A DNA stretch of 6,776 nucleotides from Pseudomonadota bacterium (GCA_021794855.1 JAJYPZ010000060.1:1-6776), one strand, 5' to 3'. Shown: positions 1 to 6,198, counted from the stretch's first letter. Program-made: numbers and translations. The notes: generated by a model from the sequence alone, not told the origin.

Positions 1-166
1 TGCCTCGTGCGGACGGTTTTCCGAGCCGTAAAAGCTTATACAACTCTATTGTAGCCGAATAATAAGAAGAGAGTGAAACAGAAAACGGTTTTGATAAATA
101 TCGGCTTTTTAGTACTGCATAAGGCTGGGATCGCTGTAAACGTTAAATCCTGAAAATGAGGGTATT
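1..166. other. left-edge region without a supported gene
   Basis: This stretch lies downstream of mutM and is AT-rich from about position 40 on. I find no convincing gene. On the plus strand, one frame is open from the window edge to a TAA at 60-62 and another to a TAG at 52-54. Either could be the last codons of a gene entering from the left, but neither short peptide is recognisable. On the minus strand there is a sigma70-like pair (see the separate entry) that could serve a gene beginning left of the window. No hairpin followed by a T-run is visible after the mutM stop, so the end of that transcript is not located. Confidence 0.4.
48..77 (-). promoter_or_regulatory. possible sigma70-type promoter reading leftward
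   Basis: On the minus strand, TTCACT (plus positions 72-77, 4 of 6 consensus matches) and TACAAT (48-53, 5 of 6) are separated by 18 bases. The pair would drive transcription out of the left edge of the window. The region is AT-rich, so such pairs arise by chance, and no downstream gene is visible to support it. Confidence 0.22.
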
Positions 167-982
167 TTATTTTTTTTGACAGTGAGGGCAAAAATAGGTA
201 GCCCGCTGCTGTTGCCGGAGCAGCCTGACCGGATTGCCGCAACGCAGGCAAGCCTCGTCTGCACGTCCGTAGACGAAATAATGCTGCTGAAAATAGCCGG
301 GGGAGCCGTCGCTGCCGGTAAAATCCCGCAAGCTGCTGCCGCCGGCGGCGATCGATTTGTTCAGGGTATCGCGCACAGCCTGCACCAGCAAGATGCAGCG
401 AGAGCGGCTTAATTTTCCCGTCGCCAGCTCTGGATGTATGTCGGCGTGAAATAAGCTTTCATTGGCGTAAATATTACCGATGCCGACGATATGTTGGCTG
501 TCCATCAGGAATACCTTGATACTGTTACGTCGATTGCGCGTCAATTCATACAGGTATTCACCGTCGAATTCGTCCGATAGCGGTTCGATTCCCAGGCGTG
601 CAAGCAAAGGATGAACGATGTCCGGTTCCGACCATAATACTGCGCCAAAACGGCGCGGGTCGCGCAGACGTATGCAAGAATTATTATCGAGGACGATGTC
701 GAGATGATCGTGTATCCCGGCCGGGGTACGGCAATCTATGATGCGCAAGCTGCCGGACATGCCCAGATGAATGATGACCTTGCCGCGTTCCAGATGTACC
801 AGCAAGTATTTGCCGCGGCGTTCTAGTTGCACGATATGCTGATTGCGGGTGAGTTCGGCAAGATTGTCGGGTACGGGCCAGCGCAGTCTGGGCTGGCGGA
901 TAATTAGGTCGACTATGCGGCGACCCCTGACATGGGGTAACAAGCCGAGGCGAGTGATTTCTACTTCAGGCAGTTCGGGCAT
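167..982 (-). CDS. mutM: formamidopyrimidine-DNA glycosylase (Fpg/MutM)
   Basis: This bifunctional DNA glycosylase/AP lyase removes 8-oxoguanine and ring-opened purines in base excision repair. At 271 residues it has the usual family length (E. coli 269). The start is fixed by the N-terminus MPELPEVE, because after Met removal Pro2 is the catalytic nucleophile and Glu3 assists. Other family residues are in place: Lys58 in RRGKYLL, Met75 in HLGMSG, the DPRRFG loop at 108-113, and GNIYANE at 169-175 with DNA-contacting Asn170. The C-terminal zinc finger is a perfect C-x2-C-x16-C-x2-C (Cys245, 248, 265, 268), with Arg260 in its hairpin. All key residues are present, so an active enzyme is expected. 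It is the last recognisable gene of the minus-strand group, 57 nt after the SPOR gene. A weak GGA lies about 9 nt before the ATG, inside a 12-base palindrome. Confidence 0.98.
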   Translation of the reverse strand: MPELPEVEITRLGLLPHVRGRRIVDLIIRQPRLRWPVPDNLAELTRNQHIVQLERRGKYLLVHLERGKVIIHLGMSGSLRIIDCRTPAGIHDHLDIVLDNNSCIRLRDPRRFGAVLWSEPDIVHPLLARLGIEPLSDEFDGEYLYELTRNRRNSIKVFLMDSQHIVGIGNIYANESLFHADIHPELATGKLSRSRCILLVQAVRDTLNKSIAAGGSSLRDFTGSDGSPGYFQQHYFVYGRADEACLRCGNPVRLLRQQQRATYFCPHCQKK

Positions 983-988
983 AGGGCG

Positions 989-1000
989 ATTTCCGGAAAT
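989..1000. repeat. 12-bp perfect palindrome just upstream of mutM
   Basis: The sequence ATTTCCGGAAAT is its own reverse complement. It ends 6 bases before the mutM start codon and includes the GGAA that would act as ribosome binding site. It could be an operator or a small hairpin that hides the binding site. One or two perfect 12-mers are expected by chance in a window of this size, so function is unproven. Confidence 0.3.
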
Positions 1001-1039
1001 GACTGTTAGCGGTAGAACCCGGTTCGGCGGGAAAACCGG

Positions 1040-1795
1040 TCAAGGGGCAGGGCATGTTGTTTTTTTAAACGCCGGGCCGCCGAAATTCTCTTGCATCGTG
1101 AGCAGCGCACTGTGCTCATCCGGAGTGAGATTACTCAGGGTATAAGTCCGATTTGCCGCCCCGCGGGCGTCGATTTTTGCTGTGACGCCTTTTTTTGCGG
1201 CGTCTGCGACGCGGGCGTCGGCAATGGGTTCTCTGGAATACAGCCCCATGGAAATTGCATTCTTCCACGGCCCGGTACGGACGACGGCGATATCTTTGAG
1301 TCCCAGACCCTGCAATTCGGAAAGTTTGGCGTCAGCCGCAAGTTTGGTGGGCAGAGGCGGAAAGTATACCCAGTAAGGGCCGCTGCGGGTGGTTGCGTCA
1401 TCGGTATACGACAGCCGGTTGCCCAGCTTGAATTTGAGCAGATGCGCCTGAGCATCGTCGGCTCGTTTTGCCGGAATAGGCCCCCAGTTCAGGCAGGATA
1501 CATTGGATGGGGCCGGATTTTTTTGTGCCGCGTTGAGAACCGCGTTCTTTGCCGGTATGGATGGATTCGCGGCGGGGGTTACCGGCTTGTCTGGCGGTGT
1601 AATGGCGGACGATACGGCAGAAGCCGTAACGGGTTTCGGGGCGGCAGCGGAGTGTCCCTCGCCAGCTTGCGGAATCAGACTGATTTTTTCCGGATGGATT
1701 TCGGCCGGTATCGGCTGTCCGCCCGATTGTCCCCATTCTATCCAGAAAAAAACCAGAAAGTTGATCAATAGCAGAAATAATGCAAGCAATTTCAA
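1040..1795 (-). CDS. membrane-anchored SPOR-domain protein
   Basis: This 251-residue protein has a short N-terminus, one hydrophobic segment at about 3-19, a Pro/Ala-rich linker at about 42-97, and a C-terminal SPOR-like domain at about 138-208. The domain core reads YWVYFPPLP (141-149), then GLGLKDIAVV, then KNAISMGLYS (178-187). This is the pattern of SPOR domains, which bind peptidoglycan stripped of stem peptides at division septa. The expected topology is a single-pass inner-membrane anchor with the rest in the periplasm. Two cysteines, 101 (in CLNWGP) and 248, flank the domain and could form a disulfide. The start is TTG at 1795: its T precedes the coaX TGA, and a GGAGG sits 7 bases upstream; the next Met is residue 182, far too late. 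SPOR proteins of this shape occur beside coaX/birA in other proteobacteria as I recall them, but the specific role is unknown. Confidence 0.85.
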   Translation of the reverse strand: MKLLALFLLLINFLVFFWIEWGQSGGQPIPAEIHPEKISLIPQAGEGHSAAAPKPVTASAVSSAITPPDKPVTPAANPSIPAKNAVLNAAQKNPAPSNVSCLNWGPIPAKRADDAQAHLLKFKLGNRLSYTDDATTRSGPYWVYFPPLPTKLAADAKLSELQGLGLKDIAVVRTGPWKNAISMGLYSREPIADARVADAAKKGVTAKIDARGAANRTYTLSNLTPDEHSALLTMQENFGGPAFKKTTCPAP

Positions 1796-2559
1796 GCAAA
1801 TACCTCCAGAGCGATAAAATACAATCCGGTCAGGACGAGATTTTCATCCATGACGCGGGCAGTAGGGAAATGCGGAGCTAGCAGCGCGGCATCACCCCCG
1901 TTCAGCCAGATTGTCGCAGGCGATCCTGTTTGCTGCAGCATGAGGGCACGCATTTGTTCCATGCAGCCTGTCATTGCCAGCAGGCAGCCGCTGGATATGG
2001 CATCGAGCGTATTTTTCGGAAAAACGTCGAATTGGCCGGGCTGATCGTTTAAGCGGGCGGTACCGGCAACCAAAGCCTGATGCATGAGCCGATAGCCCGG
2101 CATGATGACGCCGCCCAGAAAACGGCCTTGATGCAAGGCGTCTACGGTAAGTGCCGTGCCGGCAGTGACCACCAATGCAGGCATTCCGGCATTGGGTCCG
2201 ACAGTATTTGGCGCCGCGCCAGATTTTGCGGCGGTTTTGAGCTGATGCACGGCGATTAGCGCCGCCCATCGGTCGCTGCCCAGTTGAGCGGCTTCGGCGT
2301 AACCGTTGGTAACGCCGCATTGTGCATCGAGAGAGTGTACCGTATAACGAGGCAGGGCGGGAAACAGGGCGAGGAATGCTGCGTCTGTCGCCGGGCCGGA
2401 AACGTTGCTGATGATGAGACAGTCGGGCTCCTGCTTCAGCACGGAAGGCAGCAATCCGATGTCGTCAGCTCCGGTAACGCCGCGCTGCAGCCATTCGCGG
2501 CCGTCGTGCAAGCCCCACTTTATACGGGTATTGCCGGCATCGATCGCAAGCAGTCTCAT
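1792..2559 (-). CDS. coaX: type III pantothenate kinase (CoaX)
   Basis: This cytoplasmic kinase of the ASKHA fold phosphorylates pantothenate, the first step of coenzyme A synthesis. At 255 residues it has the normal length. Visible motifs in order are the phosphate-binding DAGNT (7-11), GVTNGY (82-87), LGSDRW (93-98) with the presumed catalytic base Asp96, GTALTVD (134-140), GGVIMPG (149-155) and a late GGDA (221-224). Compared with the Pseudomonas enzyme as I remember it, there is an extra Pro/Ala/Gly-rich stretch at about 112-127. The position before the GTA motif that is Asp in that protein is Thr132 here. The ATG follows the birA stop by 3 bases with no good Shine-Dalgarno, which suggests translational coupling to birA. 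Its TGA overlaps the TTG start of the SPOR gene. Type III kinases are known to be insensitive to CoA feedback. Confidence 0.95.
   Translation of the reverse strand: MRLLAIDAGNTRIKWGLHDGREWLQRGVTGADDIGLLPSVLKQEPDCLIISNVSGPATDAAFLALFPALPRYTVHSLDAQCGVTNGYAEAAQLGSDRWAALIAVHQLKTAAKSGAAPNTVGPNAGMPALVVTAGTALTVDALHQGRFLGGVIMPGYRLMHQALVAGTARLNDQPGQFDVFPKNTLDAISSGCLLAMTGCMEQMRALMLQQTGSPATIWLNGGDAALLAPHFPTARVMDENLVLTGLYFIALEVFA
1803..1807 (-). promoter_or_regulatory. strong Shine-Dalgarno inside coaX, deciding the TTG start
   Basis: On the minus strand GGAGG lies within the last codons of coaX, 7 bases before TTG at 1795-1793. No ATG or GTG is nearby in that frame, so this site is the main argument for the unusual start codon of the SPOR-domain gene. 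Confidence 0.75.
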
Positions 2560-2562
2560 GGT

Positions 2563-3540
2563 TTAAGCCAGCAACCTTGCCAGATGAACTTCGCCGCTGT
2601 TGACGGCGATCTGTTTGTCGTCGTCGGTATGCAGAAGTAACGCGCCGTTTTCCGCAAGGCCGGTAATGCTTCCGGTCAGTTCGTTGCCGTTCGCCATGGC
2701 TATGCGTACCGGTTTGCCGGTATGCGCGTGCGCGGCCAGCCATTCCCGACGCAGATTCGCTAATCCATGCTGTTCGAATTCTGTCATGACTGCTGCGAGA
2801 TGGGATAACAGAGCCGCGAGCAATCGGTTGCGGGCAATTTTCCCGTTGCTGATTTCGGCAAGATCGGCGACCGATTGGTCTATCCCGGCGCGCACTTGCG
2901 CCGGTAGTCGCAGATTGATGCCGATGCCGATGACGGCGACCGACGGTCCGTTGGCCTCGCCTTGTACTTCTATTAAAATGCCGGCCAGTTTGCGTTGCTG
3001 CCATAACACATCGTTCGGCCATTTCAACTGTACGCCGTCGATATCGAATTCGCGTAGGGTGCGTATCAAGGCAACGCCTGTGGCCAGGCTCAAACCGGCC
3101 AGCGTTGCTATGCCCTGAGTGAAGCGCCAACGCACCGAACAGGTCAGGCTGCCGCCCAGTGTGCTGTGCCAGGCGCGCCCGCGGCGACCGCGTCCCGCGT
3201 ATTGGGTTTCCGCGGCCAGGCAATGGCGGTGCGCTGCATCGGGCGCGCGTAATAAGGCTGCGTTGGTTGAATCGATCTGATCGACTACCTCGATCGTGAA
3301 TTCGGTGGCGTACATGTTCAGCAATGCACGGACATCGGCTTCTGTGAGCCAATCCGGCGCTGAGGGAAGGCGATAGCCGCGTCCGGGTATTTTGTGCAGC
3401 GAAACGCCGGCGGCCTCGGCGGCTTTGAGTACATTGCAGACGGTAGCCCGGGAAATGCCGAACTGACTGGCAAGCTGTGCGCCGGAATGAAAATGGCCGT
3501 CGGAAAGCTCACGCAACAAAGGGATCAGCGAGTTATGCAC
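2563..3540 (-). CDS. birA: biotin-protein ligase / biotin repressor (BirA)
   Basis: BirA forms biotinoyl-5'-AMP and transfers biotin to the carrier subunit of acetyl-CoA carboxylase. Versions with an N-terminal DNA-binding domain also repress biotin synthesis genes. The 325 residues match the bifunctional form (E. coli about 320). A winged helix-turn-helix lies at about 17-59 (HSGAQLAS, then SRATVCNVLK, wing PGRGYRLP). The catalytic domain shows DSTN (90-93), the biotin loop GRGRRGR (116-122), KWPNDV (173-178), KLAGILIE (184-191) and GIGIN (205-209). The SH3-like C-terminal domain spans about 275-325, with GEV near its end. The start is GTG at 3540, which aligns well with the E. coli N-terminus. 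No purine-rich binding site precedes it, and only a rare ATT lies upstream before an in-frame stop. It is the first gene of the minus-strand group. Confidence 0.97.
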   Translation of the reverse strand: MHNSLIPLLRELSDGHFHSGAQLASQFGISRATVCNVLKAAEAAGVSLHKIPGRGYRLPSAPDWLTEADVRALLNMYATEFTIEVVDQIDSTNAALLRAPDAAHRHCLAAETQYAGRGRRGRAWHSTLGGSLTCSVRWRFTQGIATLAGLSLATGVALIRTLREFDIDGVQLKWPNDVLWQQRKLAGILIEVQGEANGPSVAVIGIGINLRLPAQVRAGIDQSVADLAEISNGKIARNRLLAALLSHLAAVMTEFEQHGLANLRREWLAAHAHTGKPVRIAMANGNELTGSITGLAENGALLLHTDDDKQIAVNSGEVHLARLLA

Positions 3541-3653
3541 AAGACGGAGAAAGAGGAACGCAATAAATAAATTTTACTCTAATTTTTATAAAACGCGAAA
3601 AGCGGGTACGGCAGTTGCGTTAAAATAGAAAAATAAAGGCTATAGGAATAAAT
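3541..3653. promoter_or_regulatory. AT-rich divergent promoter region between birA and the LMW-PTP-like gene
   Basis: These 113 bases separate two divergent genes and are clearly more AT-rich than the flanking coding sequence. Candidate -10 boxes are TAAAAT on the plus strand at 3621-3626 and TAAAAT on the minus strand at 3571-3576. A 10-base palindrome, TTTTATAAAA, sits at 3584-3593. Convincing -35 boxes are missing at normal spacing on both strands. I see no sequence like the E. coli BirA operator half-sites. The region very likely holds both promoters, but exact positions are not settled. Confidence 0.5.
3644..3647 (+). promoter_or_regulatory. ribosome binding site of the LMW-PTP-like gene
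   Basis: AGGA lies 6 bases before ATG 3654. It supports that start and shows the gene is translated, although the encoded protein looks catalytically inactive. Confidence 0.55.
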
Positions 3654-4049
3654 ATGGGCTATAAGCGTACTGCGCGTATACTTTTCTTAAGCGGACTTCA
3701 TCCGGCGAGCGCCAGTCTGGCCGCGCATTACGGCAACTGCCTGGGGGCAGAATGGCTGACGGCGCGGGCGGCGGTGCTGCCTGGAATAAGCGGGGAAGTC
3801 GGAGAGATCGATCGCGATTCGCTGCAATGGGCGGATTTGCTCGTCACTCTCGATACTCCGGCGTTAGCGGCCAGACCGGCATTGCGTCCGGGTTTACAGC
3901 ACCGGCATTATCCTTTTGAACCGGTGCCGCCTTCGGCCGACAAAGCCGGTTGGCAGGACTTCGCCAGGCAAGTACGCGCGAGGGTGGAAGGGATGATAGG
4001 CGGCCTTCGTTTACTGGAAAATGCCAGCGATGCCGCCGATGATTTATAA
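3654..4049 (+). CDS. LMW phosphatase/ArsC-like protein, apparently catalytically dead
   Basis: This 131-residue soluble protein resembles low-molecular-weight protein tyrosine phosphatases and thioredoxin-linked arsenate reductases. Recognisable parts are the first strand RILFL (8-12), the central WADLLVTLDTPA (59-70, like the family's DLVVTMCD region), and HYPFEP (85-90) followed by FARQVRARVEGMI (103-115, like the FRxVRDEI helix). The active-site loop C-x5-R-S is gone: Ser13 replaces the catalytic Cys, Ser19 the phosphate-binding Arg, and Ala20 the following Ser. The Asp of the general-acid DP pair is Glu89. A stretch of about 20 residues between the first strand and the central strand is also shorter than in the family. 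The frame is intact with a fair ribosome site, so it is a pseudoenzyme rather than a decayed gene. It could bind a phosphorylated protein or act as a regulator; function unknown. The family call comes from fold pattern only. Confidence 0.7.
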   Translation: MGYKRTARILFLSGLHPASASLAAHYGNCLGAEWLTARAAVLPGISGEVGEIDRDSLQWADLLVTLDTPALAARPALRPGLQHRHYPFEPVPPSADKAGWQDFARQVRARVEGMIGGLRLLENASDAADDL

Positions 4050-4120
4050 TCCGTAAGCTGTATATCGTTGCCGGACGCAGCGGCAATAAAATTAAAACTG
4101 AAAATACCTGCACGCAAGAA

Positions 4121-4125
4121 AAGGA
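4121..4125 (+). promoter_or_regulatory. ribosome binding site choosing ATG 4133
   Basis: AAGGA lies 7 bases before ATG 4133 and 13 before the second in-frame ATG at 4139, so 4133 is preferred. An out-of-frame ATG at 4129, only 3 bases from the site, opens an 11-codon frame ending at TGA 4162-4164. Confidence 0.6.
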
Positions 4126-4132
4126 AAAATGT

Positions 4133-4648
4133 ATGGTTATGATTCAATTGGCGCAACAGGCTGAACTGGCACAATTTATGAGTCATCAGTATTTATGCGA
4201 GTCGTTGACGGTGGCCGAGGTCAATACCCTGTTGCAATATCTGTCGGTATTGCATCTGGACGACGGCGATATCGTGTCGGATGTGGGCGATATCGGCGAT
4301 GAATTGTATTTCGTGGTAAAGGGTGAAATTGCACTGGTTATCCCGGACGGTCCCAACGAATATGAAATTGTACGCTCGGGGGTCGGTGAAATGCTCGGAA
4401 TGATGTCGTTTTTCGACAAGCATGCGCGCTCGGTCCGTCTGGTCGCCAAGGCTGCGGATACTCAGGTACTCAAATTATCCCGAGCGATGTACAAGCGTAT
4501 GAAAGTAGAGCATCCGTATATCGCCATAAATATCGTCGAGCAGGCGATATTGAGCCTGGATAAATTATTCCGTTCGGTAAGCCGGGATTACGCCCAGTTC
4601 TCGCATTATTTATACGGCGGCGGCGCGAAAATCCAGGGTCAGCGCTGA
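4133..4648 (+). CDS. cyclic-nucleotide-binding-domain protein without output domain
   Basis: This 171-residue cytoplasmic protein is essentially one CNB (Crp/Fnr-type) domain. The beta-roll runs from about 40 to 118, with GDIVSDVGDIGDELYFVVKG at 45-64 and the phosphate-binding cassette near 84-102. A helical tail follows at about 118-150 (YKRMKVEHPYIAINIVEQ and on), ending in a Gly-rich tip. No helix-turn-helix, kinase, cyclase or GGDEF domain follows. In the cassette, Arg99, which would hold the cyclic phosphate, is present. The Glu that contacts the ribose in E. coli CRP (GEL) is Met90 here (GMM), and the loop is about one residue shorter. It may therefore bind another ligand or none. It lies 83 nt after the phosphatase-like gene on the same strand and is likely cotranscribed. 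Partner and function are unknown. Confidence 0.85.
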   Translation: MVMIQLAQQAELAQFMSHQYLCESLTVAEVNTLLQYLSVLHLDDGDIVSDVGDIGDELYFVVKGEIALVIPDGPNEYEIVRSGVGEMLGMMSFFDKHARSVRLVAKAADTQVLKLSRAMYKRMKVEHPYIAINIVEQAILSLDKLFRSVSRDYAQFSHYLYGGGAKIQGQR

Positions 4649-4701
4649 TTCCTGGCTGCTATACGACTACCTGATTGCCTGCAGTGCCGGCAAATTTACT
4701 G
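4649..4701. other. short convergent intergenic region
   Basis: These 53 bases separate the converging CNB gene and dacB. A weak inverted repeat TTGCC/GGCAA (4675-4679 and 4689-4693, 9-base loop) is present, but no T-run follows on either strand. A bidirectional terminator would be expected here and cannot be demonstrated from the sequence. Confidence 0.3.
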
Positions 4702-6099
4702 TCATCGGTCGCCGCCGCGATAAACCCAGCTCAATAATGCATCCTGAGCAGCGGTGCCGGCAGCGGCGTGCGGGCTGTCGATAAAAAACACGACGACGGT
4801 ATTATGGCCGTCGGGTCTGGTCACGTAACCGGCCATCGTTTTAATGCCGTCCAGAGTGCCGGTTTTGATGTGCGCATGCCCGGCGACGGCGTCGTTCCGA
4901 TCGCGTTTTTTCATGGTGCCGTCTGTCGCGACGATAGGCAGCGCTGTCGCAAATTCGGGATAAAACGGGCTTTTGGCGGCAGAGCGCAATAATTGGGCCA
5001 TACTGAACGGGCTGATGCGTTCGATGCGGGAAAGTCCTGCGCCGTTATCGATGACCAGTTCGGGAAAATTCAGGTTTTCCTGCGCCAGCCATTCGCGCAT
5101 CCGTTGCGCTGCCGTCTGGGAACTGGCTGGCGTAATAGTGCTCATGCTGAGAAATAAAGCGCGAGCCATGACATTATTGCTGAATTTGTCCTGGTTGTAG
5201 ATCGCGATTTCCAGCGGTTCTGACGGAAAATCCAGTAAAGGAGCGGCCTGCTCCGGCATCAGGCCGGTTCGGACCTGGCCTTTGAAGGTGCCCCCTTCGC
5301 TATTCCATAAAGTGGTGAAATAATCGCCGGCCAGTTCGCTCGCATCGCCCAGCGTGATCGACAGCGTCTTGTCGCCGCAGGCACGAGGATAGGCACCGCT
5401 CAAGATCAGGCGACGGGCATTGGCATCCCATTCGATGTGTATCCGTTCGCGCCAGCTGCTGCAGGGCGCGCTGTCCAGCTTGATCCGGTCGATCAGGCGA
5501 GAACCTGCCGGTAACGGTTCGGCGCTTAGTCGTAAACGGTTGTTTTCCAGTTTAAGATAAACCGTATTGCTGTTGTAATTAATCATGGTCGCCGCCGGCA
5601 GTGCATTATAAGCCCGGAACGGCTGGTCGTCGAAATCGGCGGCGGGTTGCGGTTGAAAATAGCTCTGGTCTATGATTAAATCGCCGTTAATCTGGCGTAA
5701 GCCGCTCAATCTCAATTGATGCAGCATCATCCAGAACCGTTCTACCGTCATTCCGGGGTCGCCGTTTCCTTTCAGGTAGAGATTGCCGTCGAGAATTCCG
5801 TCATGCAGCGTTCCGTCGGTCGCTGCCAGCGTTTGCCAGGTATAGGCCGGCCCGAGCAAATTCAAGGCTGCGTAGCTGGTCACCAGTTTCATGGTGGACG
5901 CGGGATTGAACGGACGGGACGGATTGATGCTGATGCTGGGGCCGGGCTGGTCAGCGTCCCAGACTATGATCCCGACGTTTTGCAGCGGAATATGCGCTTC
6001 GGCCAGCGCGGAAATGACGCCGGGCGGCAAACTGGAGGCTTGCGCTGAGACCCATGACAAACAGAAATAAAAGATCAGTGCGGATAAATTTTTTAACAT
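4702..6099 (-). CDS. dacB: D-alanyl-D-alanine carboxypeptidase/endopeptidase, PBP4 type
   Basis: This periplasmic serine peptidase of the S13 family removes the terminal D-Ala from peptidoglycan stem peptides and cuts DD-crosslinks. At 465 residues it is close to E. coli PBP4 (477). A Sec signal peptide covers about 1-21, with a hydrophobic core ALIFYFCLSW and likely cleavage near VSA or AQA. All three penicillin-binding motifs are present: STMK (68-71, nucleophile Ser68 and Lys71), SNN (307-309) and KTG (412-414). The long segment between motifs one and two (about 75-300) corresponds to the extra domains typical of this class. Cys213 and Cys241 could form a disulfide in the periplasm. The ATG precedes an ideal signal sequence, but the Shine-Dalgarno is poor. 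It is divergent from coq7 and converges on the CNB gene, apparently as a single-gene unit. Confidence 0.97.
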   Translation of the reverse strand: MLKNLSALIFYFCLSWVSAQASSLPPGVISALAEAHIPLQNVGIIVWDADQPGPSISINPSRPFNPASTMKLVTSYAALNLLGPAYTWQTLAATDGTLHDGILDGNLYLKGNGDPGMTVERFWMMLHQLRLSGLRQINGDLIIDQSYFQPQPAADFDDQPFRAYNALPAATMINYNSNTVYLKLENNRLRLSAEPLPAGSRLIDRIKLDSAPCSSWRERIHIEWDANARRLILSGAYPRACGDKTLSITLGDASELAGDYFTTLWNSEGGTFKGQVRTGLMPEQAAPLLDFPSEPLEIAIYNQDKFSNNVMARALFLSMSTITPASSQTAAQRMREWLAQENLNFPELVIDNGAGLSRIERISPFSMAQLLRSAAKSPFYPEFATALPIVATDGTMKKRDRNDAVAGHAHIKTGTLDGIKTMAGYVTRPDGHNTVVVFFIDSPHAAAGTAAQDALLSWVYRGGDR

Positions 6100-6169
6100 G
6101 GCGCAAAACAGGATCTAAGACAATGCCAATATTCTTGCATACATTGTGGTCAGGCTGTTCGAAAGAATT

Positions 6170-6182
6170 CGGTTTGAAACCG
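6170..6182. repeat. near-central palindrome in the dacB-coq7 intergenic region
   Basis: CGGTTT and AAACCG form perfect 6-base arms around a single G. After one mismatch, two more outer pairs match (6167-6168 with 6184-6185). The centre at 6176 is within about 6 bases of the middle of the divergent region, a position suited to an operator acting on both promoters. No regulator is known from this window. Confidence 0.35.
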
Positions 6183-6198
6183 GATGCGCCGTCTCGCC

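Noticed and set aside
54..110. GCCGA ... TCGGC followed by TTTTT, possible plus-strand terminator
   Set aside because: The loop would be about 42 bases with a 5-base stem, unlike an intrinsic terminator; no upstream plus-strand gene is established.
134..147. TGTAAACGTTAAAT resembling a BirA operator half-site
   Set aside because: No matching half-site at the proper spacing, and the location after mutM is not in front of a biotin gene.
1019..1039. CCGGTT/AACCGG inverted repeat between the SPOR gene and mutM, possible terminator
   Set aside because: Only 6-base arms with a 9-base loop and no T-run on the minus strand; mutM follows closely.
1091..1771. Plus-strand open frame of about 226 codons opposite the SPOR gene
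   Set aside because: Antisense frame with no domain; the SPOR-domain pattern on the other strand is clear.
2465..3352. Minus-strand open frame of about 295 codons inside birA/coaX
   Set aside because: Arg/Ser-rich out-of-frame translation of birA, which carries all the expected motifs in its own frame.
6115..6131. TGGCATTG... on the minus strand as a sigma54 site before dacB
   Set aside because: The required GC element at -12 is missing.
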